Shown: positions 46,061-58,523 of the stretch, piece by piece
Position numbering within the stretch: position 1 is the stretch's first letter
Layout of the letters: the number at the start of each line of letters is the position of its first letter
The notes under the pieces: model-generated
Database searches by the model: none
What the model was told of the DNA's origin: nothing
What the model saw: the letters and a program-made list of their open reading frames with translations, nothing else
Translations under genes and position numbers: made by a program
Assembly (NCBI GenBank): GCA_949128115.1
Contig: OX421963.1
Coordinates: 86,437,602 to 86,501,601, forward strand
Source: Anaspis maculata
Lineage: Eukaryota > Arthropoda > Insecta > Coleoptera > Scraptiidae
Length of the DNA: 64,000 bases
Direction of reading: 5' to 3'

Positions 46061-49000
46061 TCAACACTTTGCTTGGCAGCGTCCTTCACAGTGACACAGA
46101 TCAGTGCATTTCAAGTGTCTTTTGGAACAGTTGCAGCGATGAGGCACACACCCCTTCACGCACTTGCACCTAACGAGCTCTAGGCACGCCTTCGCTGCAA
46201 CTTCCACCGTTGTCCAGATAGGCTCCCATTGTCCATCTTTCCTTTTCCAACCCCAGTTGGAAGGGTTTGGAAGATTTTGCACCAGTTGGAGCGTTTGACC
46301 CCACACATGTGCTCCTTGGTACATACACCGAAGTAAATGTTGCCGGAGAGCGTCACGGGTAGGCGGAATGTTTTCAATTTGCCTGTCTTTTTTTGTGAAA
46401 AGCTGCTTCCGGCTCTCATTCACGGAGGAGCAAGTACTGGATCTATTCATTTCAGGAAAAGAAATTACATATGACTATAGAATTCAAAGTTATCTTATTT
46501 ACCTGTCGTATAAGATGACGACATATGGTTCTAAAATTGCCAACGCTTCTTCAGTTTTACCCAACGCCGCGGCAAGAAACCCTTCTGTGGCTTGAGGGTA
46601 AGCTTTCCAAGCTTCGAAAGCTTTTTTTTTCCCTCTCCCACTAAACGACGATGTAGTGTCACACCCCGTGAATGCATGGAACATTGGGAGAGCTCGACAT
46701 TTTTCAAGACCTGAAAGATATAACTTTATTTTTTGTACTGCATGTATGAAGATTTTAATGGAGAAAAAATATAAATAATCGTTATATGGGTAGGTAGGTG
46801 TTTACCTAGTGAGCGTGACAGTGTGTGTACTGCTATAAAGGAGTGGTGCTTTCCTGTTCCCAGGTGCACCCAAAGCTCCTTGAGGCCTTCGATTCTTGAG
46901 GCACAGGCCACTGCAAGAACCAGCACATCTGTGTCAACAGTACGTATAAGTACTGTAGTGCTGCCTCGAGATGCGGCGTCAGCGGCATGCAACATCAACC
47001 GGGTATCAGCTTCCTCGTGATTGCAGGGTGACAGCCTTCCACTAATGTCCATTGTGGTTGTATTCACTACAGAAGCTCCCAACGTGGAGTATACCTCTTT
47101 ACCTTCTGCTGCTAGGGTAGAAATGTGGGTGGCAATGAATTTGAATAGCTCTTGCTTGTTTTCAGCCACGCGCAGAAAACTTGACCATCCTTTCGGGATC
47201 CTTGTTGACGGGGTGACACGTGTTCGTTGGCCGGAGCCTCGTTTTGCCCGTTCAGAATTCTTCAGACTATCCGTATCATACCTGTCCCAAACAATGTCTA
47301 CCCTAGCAGCAGAAAGTAGTTCTCTTTTGACAAAGGGCAGAAAGACAACGTTCAGATATTCCTCAAACGTTTTTGATGAGCCCGGATTCAACATGTGAAC
47401 AATTGCGGAGCCGTCTAATATTTTAGCATTGACTTTTGGACTATTTTCTGCCAGACAATCAGGGGAAGAATCAACCAGACATTTGATTAGGTCTGATTTA
47501 GTGCAGGATCGAAGCACTCCAGAGGTTGATAGTGACGGCGGGGTGGGCTGGTTTTCATGCGCGAAAAATGTGTCCAGGTCTCCTGAACGATGTTCGCATG
47601 TTGCAATGTATAGTTTACTGAAGAGCGTGCAGTCATTTTTAAGAGCTGTTACTTTTGCTTTTGATTTGTTTTCTTGAGAACTCGCAGATGTTTTAAACAG
47701 ACAGTATTTATTGAGCTTAATTGGATCCATCAGTTTTCTAACAGATGTCCGTATTCGTTCTTCACAGAACTGCAGGTATTGCGACTCACCGTTTTTTTCG
47801 ATATGCATGAGTGTACGCCCCATTTCTGGAGGAGCAATCGTCTTAGAGTCTACGTTGTAGAGACGTCAATGCTTTCTTCAAGGAAAGGGTTTCCTAAGTC
47901 TATGAGCACATCTTGCAAGCTCTTTGCGTCATGAGTAAACTTGTTATTTGCACAAGCAGTGTCACTATGATGGTAATCTTCTCCTCTTGTAGGCAAGCAA
48001 AGGGTCCGTTGCTCAAACTTCTCAACCATTCCTGCGAGTTCTGGGGCCGCAATAACCCACTTTCGTAAGGAGTCTTGGGATTCTGTTAGTCCAACCATGC
48101 CTATGTTGATGATAAAACGAACGATGTAATCGTCAAGTGCACCAATGAGAACATTTGAAGCTTACCTCCGTCGCCCTTTATCATAGCGTTTAACTGCTCG
48201 TGTGCTTGGTCAAGCGCCATCGCCGAAAATGGTCTGGCAGATTTTCTTGCTACGAATAGCCCCTCCTCGAATTTTTCAGCCAAATTAGGATGGTTCTCGT
48301 TCAAGTTTTCCAAATCTCTTAAGTGAACTGACAACCACCGAGCATAGTTAATTTGATCCATCGAGAAAAACCATGGGAGTAATTCCCTCAATGATGTCAA
48401 GTAGAGAGAAAAGTCTCCTTGCCGCTCTGCTCTTACGAACTGTAAAACTATGAGCTCAAGCTCCATAACTAAATCCCAATATTTGAATTGTGGGATAGAG
48501 CGACATCTTTCCGACCGCCACACGTTGAACGAGGGTGCATTATCGTTTTCAAAACTGTCCATATACTTAGCGAACGCAGATTTCTGAAGCGAGTACAAAG
48601 CTGCGGCTGTAACCTATGAAGATCAAATTATGAATATACTGAAATTTGATTTCTCTTGTTGTTTTTGTTATTGATAATAATAATATAAATTCATCTTGTC
48701 ATGCTTGCCTGATGTGCATATCGAGTTCTCGTAATGTGTGAAGCAGTAAGCAGGGACTCCGATCTACCCTGTGTTGTAATACCAGCAGTCACAAGAGCAT
48801 TAACCCATCCACTACCATTCAAGAAGTGACCAACCGCCCTCAATCCGGCCATCTCGATATGGAGACCTCCCATCATAATTAAGAACTTTTCTTCTCCGTG
48901 CGTATCAGGGAACACAAACTGTATAGACTTGAGTAAAGCATACAATGGCTGATCCGCGACCAACACTGGCACTTGGTTAGGATTCAGAAACCGGACTGAT

Positions 49001-50975
49001 TTTTCCACCACGTTCATTGTGTGTAACATCATTGATGACGAATGAGCACTTTCATAAAACAGTGGTAGCAAAGCTGTTGTTGTACTATGCCGCTCGATGT
49101 CAGCTTCAAGTGCAGCGTGAAACGCGGCCCAGCCAATGCAGTTTTCTGTTGTTGTGTTCTCCAGCCAAGACTTCTCTCCAAGTAGAGCCGAATGTTCTGA
49201 TCGTGCATGAGTGAACACCTGTGATGATGTACACTTCACATTTTTCATATCAGCGAAACAAGGAGGCACGACTGCAAAGTCCTCGGGGAGCTTCATGATG
49301 CGTCTCTGATTTAATCTACCCAAATCATGATTTGCTGTAGTAGTAGCAGCGGTGGCAGCAGCACGCTGAATACCTAAAAAGAGTTTTAAGTTCTGTGCAG
49401 CTGTAAGAAAGAAATCCGGTTTCCACATGTACCTTGGCCAATCTTTCGATGCTGCATGAGTGAAATAGCTGTTCCATGGAAAGAGCTGGTAGCAGTCGTA
49501 GATGAGGTGTTGTGGTCAACATTGTCAACTGCAGCTGTTGTGAAAACATCATGGAGAAGGCTAGGTGGGCATACGGCACCTTCTCTATGATAAGAGGAGC
49601 ACACAGCGTTAGCTTTTTCTACGAGAATAGAATCTAGTCTTTCATACGAGATACTCATTCCTAAGCGGTACGTTAGATCGACTAGTTTTTTTTTACGTGT
49701 CTCTCCGTAGAGCTTCATAGCAAGGTATGTTGGCACTGGAGTTTCCTGTCTGCGCTCATGACGCCTTCTCGCTCCTTTTCGATGTTTCACCGTATGAAAG
49801 GCCAGAAGTTGCGCTATTGTAGAAACAACTTGGTCATCCACTCTATCTTCAGATTCAGAAGATGCCGAAAGACATGGTCCACTTATGATCATTTTCACCA
49901 AAGCTAAAATTGAAGGAGGCATTTCGCTTTCCAAGTTGTCTTTGGGTCTATCACGACTTTTGAATAGATCTTCTCGCACAATCTTGGCAGCACCACACAG
50001 AGCCGAGCCCTCACTGTTGAAATCGCGTTCACTGAGAAATCTAACAGTGTCATCAACATCCTCACGGAATGTGATGAAACTTTTTCTGCCAGGCTTATCA
50101 CAGGTTTGTAAGTATGGGCATTCCTCCAGGAGTTTTTCCTTTAACCTTGTTGCGTGGATGTCGCACTCATACCCGAACTCACGCATTCCGTCTGAATACG
50201 CTTTTGTTAATTCAGGTAGAGGGTAAGTAGCAGTCTTGTTGTCGCAATTATTGTCTCTGTTATCAACTAGGTAGGATACAAGTCTACCAAAAACTATTCC
50301 CTCAACTTGTCGTTTGCTTGAGTTGCTTTCACTTCCGTCCAGTTCCAATTTTTTCCTTCTGCGCTTATACCTCGTGTAACAAATATTATGATACGCTGCT
50401 CCTAATGACATGAGGTCAAAGCGTTCGTTGCACGTGGCCATGATTTTGAGGTCTTGCAACAAGGTGGCACACTCTTTGATAAAATCGCTACAATTTTTAG
50501 TTTTGACCTTACTCAACGGCTGAGTTCTTGTAGCAGGGGAATCACAAAACAAGCATTTATCGGGCGTGTATTCAGTACTGTCGACTTTCCTGGCTTTAGC
50601 AGGTCCAACAGGGTCTAGGTCATGTTGCCTTGCCTTAGCCTGAGCCCTACTCAATTGAGTGTTGTTACATTTCAAATAACATGATTTGTGCCATACGGCG
50701 CTCTTTGCCCTCAAGGTATTTTGAATACCTGAACCATCATCAATTTTTGAATAATCTATGTTCAGAGGCCAAATACCAATCTCGTGAAAGCCAAGCAAAG
50801 TCTTCGATAGGGCGATATACCCATTTTCAAAATGGCCCGAACTATTTTTATTGTTGTCGGGGAAGGTTAGTTTTTCACAAGTCGTTTTCTGGCATAATAT
50901 GCATTTTTGCCAGTCGATCAGACTCGAATCGTCTCTGGAAGAGCTTGCAGAAGCAGCAGCCCAACAAAGCGACAT
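46061..50975 (-). CDS. Academ-like transposase: Cys/His clusters, DDE core, XPG-like, CXC
   Basis: Seven exons inferred from splice sites and frame: 50975-49433, 49373-48709, 48613-48166, 48100 to ~47852, ~47850-46806, 46710-46503, 46442-46061 (exons 4 and 5 are contiguous but offset by a 1-nt frameshift). About 1513 codons from the first ATG. Residues ~22-41 and ~145 onward carry CxxC clusters (CILCQKTTC, CLFC). A candidate catalytic triad is D487 (VDNVDHN, followed by SSTTA), D655 (VLVADQPLY) and E688 (GGLHIEMAG), a DD32E spacing. Later: SMDQINYARWL and ALDQAHEQLN. Residues ~1113-1335 look like XPG/FEN nuclease: LDGSAIVHML, VWDRYDTDSLK, HEEADTR, DTDVLVLAV, FTGCDTTSSF. The C-terminus (~1478-1513) is a Cys-rich CXC cluster. 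Intron 2 uses a GC donor. The frameshift may silence it. Confidence 0.75.
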
Positions 50976-51344
50976 TTTGTTGAGCTCTTGTCCACTCTTG
51001 GTACAGAAATACAAGCTAGTGCTTTCAGCTGCCAAAGTACTACCTTTATTAACAGAAAAACGGGAATGTTTAGAAGGACATCTTCAACTCGAAGGCGAAC
51101 GACTTACCTATTCAAAAAATTCACTTTCTAGGCGTAAGAACTGCAAACTGACATTCACATTGGAAATAACATGGCTTATGGAGACTGATGGAGACGTACC
51201 CAACAATACAATACAAAGGTGTAACTCTGGGTATATATGTATAAACAAAACAGCCTTTGTTGATATAATCAAACTTGTTCCTCGACGTTCGAATAATAGT
51301 TCGCAAGAAATATAAGTTCACTGTTAACAATTGAAATAGCAAGG

Positions 51345-52510
51345 GCTATTTTTAGAATGGATATATATTTCGCTACCGAAGATTTTGCTGGGCTTTCACG
51401 AAATTGGTGTTTTGTCTCTGAATGAAAATTATTCAAAACTTGATAATGGATTAGGTATTCCAAATACCTTGAAGTCAAAGAAGGCCATACCACGCTATAC
51501 TCTCAAAAGCTGCTGAATAAGGTCAAAACAAAAATTTGTCTCTGGCAACATCTGTTTCGGTGTATGTAACCATCGTCCATACGGTCAAAGTGCGCCGTAT
51601 AGCACAGATCATGTTATTTGACATATAACAACACTCAATTCAGTAGGGCTCAGGCTAATGCGAGGCAACGTGAGCTAGACCCTGTTGGACTTGCTAAAAT
51701 CAGAAAAGTCGACAGTACTGAATGCACGCCCGAAAAGTGCTTATTTTGTGACTCCCCTGCTGCAAGAACTCAGCCGCTGAGTAAAGTCAAAACAAATAAT
51801 TATAGCGATTACATCAAAGAGTTGCCACCTGTTACACGAGGTATAAGCACATAAGGAAAAGATTGAAACTGGACGGAAGTGAACGCAACTCAAGCAAACG
51901 ACAAGTTGAGGGAATAGTTTTTGGTAGACTTGTATCCCACCTAGTTGATAACATAGACAATAATTGCGATAACAAGACTGCTACTTACCCTCTACCCGAA
52001 TTAACAAAAGCGTATTCAGGGGGAATGCATGAGTTCGGGTATGAGTGCGACATCATGAGTGGACCATGTCTTTCGTCATCTTCTGAATCTGAAGATAGAG
52101 TGAATGATCAAGTTGTTCTTACAATAGCGCAACTTCTGGCCTTTCATACCGTGGAGCACTGGAAAGGAACAAGAAGACGGCATGAACGCAGACAGGAAAC
52201 TCCAGTGCCAACATACCTTGCTATGAAACTCTACGGAGAGACACGAAAAAAAACTTATCGATCTCACGTACCCCTTAGGAATGAGCCTTTCGTATGAAAG
52301 ACTGGATTCTATTTTCGTGGAAAAAGCTAATGCTGTGTGCTCCTCTTATCATAGAGAAGGTGTCGTATGTCCACCAAGACTTCTTTATGACGTTTTCACA
52401 ACAGCTGCAGTTGACAATGTTGACCACAACACCTCATCTATGACTGCTACCAGCTTGTTCCATGTTTCATGGAACAGCTATATTCCACTAATGCATGATG
52501 AGATAACTCA
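51345..52510 (+). pseudogene. Inverted partial copy of transposase exon 1
   Basis: The plus-strand copy faces the gene head to head. It matches exon 1 in order: LSRAQAKARQ becomes FSRAQANARQ, then CLFCDSPAARTQPLSKVKT, VEGIVFGRLVSHLVDN, TKAYSGGMHEFGYECDI, RRRHERRQETPVPTYLAMK, and VDNVDHNTSS. It contains a ~105-bp insertion near 51490-51595, a deletion near 51830, a larger deletion after ECDI (near 52053) and a frameshift near 52255. It ends at the HGTAIS position. This makes the element internally palindromic beyond its TIRs. Confidence 0.85.
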
Positions 52511-52623
52511 GTGGAAGTTTATAAAAGCAAGGACCATTCGATCGATAACATTGTCTTGACGTAGAGGCAATATACTCGATGTTGAGACTACTCTTTTCAT
52601 GGCGGAATGATTGTTCGTCACCG

Positions 52624-54165
52624 TCTCTGTAGTTACCATAGTAACTTACACCAGTTTATTCCATAAAATCTGAACTCAAGATGGCTGGCTGTCGCAAGAA
52701 GAACAGTTGAATGTCTTATTTCTGGCAATAAAAGGCCTGGACACTGGCTAGGGATCATTCCTAATTTCTTACATCACTGAATGCAGGAAAAACCAAGTTT
52801 AACTCCATTCCTCTGAAAATTCACTAATTTTTTGGAAAAATCAAGTTCTCGGTTTAATTTTTTGTTTTTGGAGATAATTCAAAAACGCTTCAAGATATTT
52901 CAGAATTGTTCGATATAGCTTCATCATCATCAACGGTAGACTATATGTGCCAGTTTACACGCCTCTATCTATTTTGGTTCATGAGTTACTTCTTCTGTTG
53001 TTTCTTTTTCTTCTTCAACCAGTACACAGAGTCTGCACGGTTGACGCCAATAGCTACACTTCTGAATCAAAAGAGTATGGCCCAATCAACAACTTTGTGG
53101 AGTGGCAAGTTCTAATCATAAAATGCAGGGTACTTTCTGGTGTTGTCCAGATGCAGCTATAATACTCACACTTATATTTAAGCTGCAACGTCTTCCTCCT
53201 TCTTTCTAGGACGTTTGGACAAACCTCACCTATTCCGCGTAGCACTATAGTCAACACCGAATCCTTCTTAATCACTTGCGTGTCAATTCGTGCCTTTTGC
53301 GGCAATAGATCTTCCGCAAGGAGCATTTGATGATGACAAAAAACTTTTCATTTTTGCATTTTTCCCCCAAAAATGGCGCATATTGAGTTTGATCAACTGG
53401 CAGGGTGGAACCTCATCACTCAGGACGATGAATTTTGGTGACTGACTTGACAAAATGTAAGGCAATGTAATGCAAAATGGAAATAATCTTTTCAAGAACC
53501 ACACTGGTCATCATGAGCCCTGAAAGTTTGTAAAACTAAAAATAGCTCGAATGGCAATGATTTCTTGACCAAGAGGCAATATTTGATGTTAAGACCGCTT
53601 TTTTGCAGTAGAATGATTGTACCTTTCCTTCTCTATAATTACTATCCAATTTCTCCACTATTCTTATCAATGGTGAAAGAAAGATGGCTTCTGGAAAAAA
53701 GAAAAAGTTGAATGTCTTTTTTCTGGAAATAGTAGGCCTAGGCGCTGGCTACCGATCAATTTCAATTCCGTATACCACTAAATGCCTAGGTACCATGTTT
53801 CACTCCGATATTTTGATTATTCATGAATTTATTCGAAAATTAAATTTTTACGACAAAAAACAGTGTGTTCAAGATATTCCCGAAACTCTTCATAACATTG
53901 AAAAATGATTTGATGGAACTCCATCAGCATAAACGGAAGACCGTGTGTGCCGATTTACACGCCTCTGTCTCTTATGGTTCATGAGTTACAACTTTTTGTC
54001 CTTCTTTTTTCTTTTTCACCCTGTAGAGAGAGTCTGCACGGCTGCCGCCGATGTCTACACTTCTGAATCGGAAGAATATGGTTCATACAACAGCTATGCC
54101 AAATGGCATGCTTTAACCCCAAAATGCAGGGTTCATCTATATTTTAGCGCCTAACGGCCGGACTA
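52624..54165. repeat. Right long TIR arm of the Academ-like element
   Basis: This is the reverse complement of 42598-45741 without the hAT insertion. Small frames present in both arms (for example 42845-43069 minus and 53684-53908 plus) are identical or nearly so. High arm identity points to a recent copy or to conversion between arms. Confidence 0.85.
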
Positions 54166-54168
54166 GGA

Positions 54169-56819
54169 CGCTCATTTTTTGGGTGGCCACACATGCGCTC
54201 CAACGAAATCCACCCGCGCTCAAAATACGGCATGGAAAGTTCACGCTCTCTCTTAAATAGCCATAGCTCGAAGGCCGTAAGCGATACGGCAGTGATTTTT
54301 TCACTATTGCTCAAGTAAAACCCGCCTATAATTTCTGTATAAATTTTTTTCTATTCACTCATGTAGTTTCTGAAATACAGATCATCAAACATGAAGATCG
54401 CACCACGAAAGTTTTTCGGCATAAAGAGCACCGCGCTCAAACCGCTGGAGCGCGGCGCTCAAATTCCGCACGCTTTGACATAAATTCCGATAGCTCGAAG
54501 ACCGTGAGCGATACAGCAGTGATTTTTTTACTGGTGCATGAGCCAAACCCGCCGATTCGTTCTGTATCAATCGTTTTCCATTTACTTATGTAGTTTCTGG
54601 AATATATCAACATACATGAAGGTCGCACAAAAAAGTTTTGCCGCAAAACAGAAAAACTTCAGCATGCGGGGACCGTCATTAAATTTTCAAAATAAGTACA
54701 TACATATGCGAGAACTAAGAAAGAAAAAACTCGAAATAAATTTTGAAAACTGGAATCACTCAAATCGGACGCTCCGTTGGCGAGATAGAATTTTTTTAAG
54801 TTGAAGGTAAGTTGAAACTGAAAAATCGACATCTCCGAATTCCAGGCCAAATGAGCTTTTGGGTAGAACATGTTTATAAGTGGCCAAATTTGTGCCAGGT
54901 TGGTCCTAAAGGATCTCCTCTACGACATATCAAAAGTCCTCGAGAATCCCGTGTCTGTTTGTCTAGACGGAATTGATACTTACCTTTTCAAAAAGTCGTA
55001 CAAAATTGAATCCTACTCAATTCTAATCATATCTTACTGTTTCGCAAGTACTGTGAGTACGATCGCGCGAATTTTGAGTTTTTCTCCCTAGAAAAAAAAT
55101 GCAGATTTCTAACTTTTCATCTCCCGAATAGATTTTCACCACTTTTTTTTTGAGGAAACAAAATCAAGAACATTTTCCGACAATTTCAGTGGAAATCTGT
55201 CCAATTTTCCGAGAGTTTTCCACTTGAAAACGCATAATCTTTCATATTATGCAGTGCAAATCCATTGTACGAATTCCGGGCTGGTTCGCCCTGCCTGACT
55301 GAAACATCGGGGTTGCCTTGGTCTGATAATGACACCACCGGCCTCGGTCGTTATGGATACGAGTGTTTGGGGTTTGAATCAACAAGTTTTTTTCCGAGAG
55401 TCTCTCAAAACGTTTAAAAAAAGCTACGTACACGAGGTAAGTAGAGATTTATTTATATATTTATTTGTTAAACAATATCTACACATGTTACCTCGTAGTG
55501 TCTACCTATACCCAGTTTTTTTGACGAATGCAGTGAATAATTGAATAAATAAGTAAATGTGTAATTGAAGTATTGCTTCCGATTTTCACAATTTTTGCTC
55601 GGGAAGCTGCTAGACTTCAAAAAAACGAGCGATAATGCAGCAATTGACACAACAATCGTAGAATGATTTGTATAGGAAGATGCATACGGGGCAGAAAGTA
55701 ATTAATTAGTCCTTCCAACTATTGCTAGTCCGGCGGCTTAAAACCGTATTTATATGAAATTTTTGAGGGATGGAGCCGTTCTCAATTTTCACCAGGGGGG
55801 AGGGGGGCGGAGGACGTGGTTGTTCTAGCGCTTTGTGTCATAACAGATTTTTCATGTGGTGTAAGGTATGTACGTGTAGGTAGGTACCTCTTTCTTCTCT
55901 TGGGAGGGGGGGGGAGGGAGGTGACTGGGGGCTCGCTTAAATAAACTGCTCAACAATGAAAGTGTTACAAAGCAAAAATTCACCCAATTTTGAACCGCTA
56001 TAACTTTTGATTGGCACATATGATTCTGATTTTGTTGAAAGTACTAAATAGCCCAATTCTTTGGCCATCTTCCTTGTCAATATGAAATGCATAGATCTTT
56101 TCATACATTTTCTACAGGGTGATGAACAGAGCAGTGCAAAATTGATGGGAGTTCAACATACCCCCGTTTTCGTAAAAATTTTTTTTTGGGAGTATCAACA
56201 CCAAATTTATGAAGAATGATGTGTTCCCTCGAAATGGTTTTTGAATTCTCGAGATTCCAGTCGAAACAGCCAAAATGTGATTTTTTATTGTGAATACTGC
56301 ACCGGGTGACCATTCGAGAACTATCCACCTGCAATAACTCCCGATTCCTAATGAATATTTCTTCGAGCAAAAACAGGTCGATTTTCATATCAAAGGAGAC
56401 ATCTAAAACATAAATTGGCAAATTTCTATCTTGAGCCCCCTCGCCCCCACTCACCCCAACTTTGAAATTTCAAATGACATGACCTACCTTGCGATACATC
56501 AAATTGAAGAGAATTGAATTTTCTTTCTGAAAAAAATATTTACAAAAATATTAATCCCACCTTTTTTCGCCCTTAAAATTCTCTGACTGTCTTATTTTTA
56601 ATTCTGGACCTCTCAATTGTTTTTTATTCAGTCAGTGTCATCATAGAAAACATCGAAGAAAAGAATTTTCGGTGGAAAAAGTGCTACCCAAATTGACCCT
56701 TTTGCTCTCCCCCACCTCAGCTTCAAAATTTTACGAAACACTACCTACTTTGTGATACATCAAATTGAAGGGAATTGAATTCTCCTTCCGAAAACAATTT
56801 TTTTGAAATTTTCAACCCC
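54169..56819. repeat. Inner left arm of the giant fold-back
   Basis: It pairs with 56864-62510 once the insertions there are removed. At 55729 it contains an internal TAGTCCGGCGGCTTAAAA boundary, mirrored at 58740. This suggests that an inner palindrome bearing the TAGTCCGG terminus forms the central half, although no direct target duplication flanks it. Small frames in this arm have mirror copies in the other and no domain. Confidence 0.8.
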
Positions 56820-57914
56820 TTCTCAAATAAATTAGACATTTGGGGTGTTTTGCGAGGAAAATGGGGGTTTTAAAAAGTTTGAAAAATTTTTTTTCATGGA
56901 GAGAATTCAATTTCCTTCAATTTGATGTATCACAAAGTAGGTATTGCCATTTTAGATTTTTGAGATGAGGTGGGGGGAGCGAAAGGGTGAAATTTGGGTG
57001 GCATTTTTTCCACAGAAAATTATCTCTTCCAATGCTTTGCAGGATGACGTTGACTGCATTGAAAAGAATTGAGAGGTCAAGAATATCAAATTGGACACTC
57101 AGAGAATTTCAGGAAGAAAGGGGGTGGGGTTAAAAATTCTATAAATATTTTTTCGGAAAGAGACGAACAAACAGATAGACAGGTCTGATTGACAGAATCC
57201 CATTTAGGGGACCAACATTCCAAGAAATGATGCCAAACATGCCTATGTTTCGAAATTTGAGGTAAAGGCAAAAAATTCCAAAATGGCGGAGATGTTGTTA
57301 ATCCAATTCCAATGACGTAGTCCCATGTTGACTAAAGAGAGTGAAGATTAACCTTCTTTTAATGCTAAAAACTCGAATTTTAGGAGTAGTACCAAAAAGT
57401 ACACTGCCAATTGGGCTTTTCTTCACCCCTACACTAGACAATAGGGACGTTTTGCAAGTCAAATTGCTCAGAATTGTTCAGTGAACAAGCCTACCAAGTG
57501 GCGTCATCTTGATATGAAAAGTTCTAATGTTTTTGCGTTGCTACAGGAATAATATACAGTATTCACAATAAAAAATCACATTTTGGCTGTTTCGACTGGA
57601 ATCCCGAAAATTCAAAAACCGTTTCGAGGGAACACATCATTCTTCATAAATTTGGTGTTGATACTCCCGAAAAAATTTTTTAACGAAAACGGGGGTATGT
57701 TGAACTTTCATCAATTTTGCACTGCTCTGTTCATCACCCTGTAGAAATTTTATGAGGGGCTCTATGGATTCCATATTGACAAGAAAGATGGCCAAATGAT
57801 TAAGCTCTTCAGTATTTGAAACAGAATCAGAATCGTTCGTGCCAATCAAAAGTTACAGCGGTTCAAAATTGGGTGAATTTTTGCTTTGTAACACTTTCAT
57901 TGTTGAGCACTTTA

Positions 57915-58523
57915 GATAGGAGGTATACAGGGTGTTTCAGGGATGATAGCAAAAAATTTAACTGTGCGGGTAGATCTCGTCAAAATATGACGTAAACCTA
58001 TATACTGTTTTTCAAAGTTCGGTTTAATGACGAAGGTACAGCCCTCCAAAGTTCACTTTTTTCGGATTTCAAAAATTTGTAACTCAGGAACGTTTCGACA
58101 AATTTAGCATTAATTCAGCATAAGCTGGTTTGTCATAATCATCTATCAATCTGCCAAATTTGGAGAGAATCCAATCAGTGGCGTAGAAATTATGAGGGGT
58201 CACCTCAAGTCAACTTTTCTTCGGATGCTTCTAAATTATTGACCCTCATAACTCCTACTTCACTGGTTGGATTCCTTCCAAATTTGGCAGGTTGATAGAT
58301 TATTATCACAAACCAGCCTTTGCTGAATCGAAGCTAAATTTGTCAAAACGTTCCTGAGTTACAATTTTTTGAAATCCGAAAAAAGAGAACTTTGGAGGTC
58401 TGTATCTTCGTCATTAGGCCGAACTTTGCAAAATGGTGTATAGGTTTTCGCCATATTTTGACGAGATCTACCCGCACAGTTAAATTTTTTGCTATCATCC
58501 CTGAAACACCCTGTATACCTATC
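57915..58523. mobile_element. Palindromic MITE, TA target
   Basis: The arms are near-complete inverted copies: GGTATACAGGGTGTTTCAGG inward, and its reverse complement before 58523, meeting near 58225. TA lies on both sides (57913-57914, 58524-58525). The uninterrupted site GTTTATTTAAGC is present in the other arm of the giant palindrome near 55940, so both insertion and TA target are directly supported. Mariner-like by target. Non-coding. Confidence 0.85.

Larger units (their letters stand above)
42598..54165. mobile_element. Academ-like TIR transposon, 11.6 kb, 3-bp TSD (GGA)
   Basis: Left end TAGTCCGGACGTTAGG, reversed right end TAGTCCGGCCGTTAGG. GGA flanks both (42595-42597, 54166-54168), and the homologous uninterrupted site exists in the other arm of the surrounding palindrome (near 62510). 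TIR arms of about 1.54 kb: 42598-45741 (interrupted by a hAT-type element) and 52624-54165. Each arm contains diverged direct copies of a ~450-bp module (around GATTCAGAAGTGTAG at 42685, 45290 and 45760). The element carries one long gene (minus strand, 46061-50975) and an inverted partial copy of its first exon (51345-52510). Gene content, 3-bp TSDs and TIRs fit the Academ superfamily. Confidence 0.75.
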
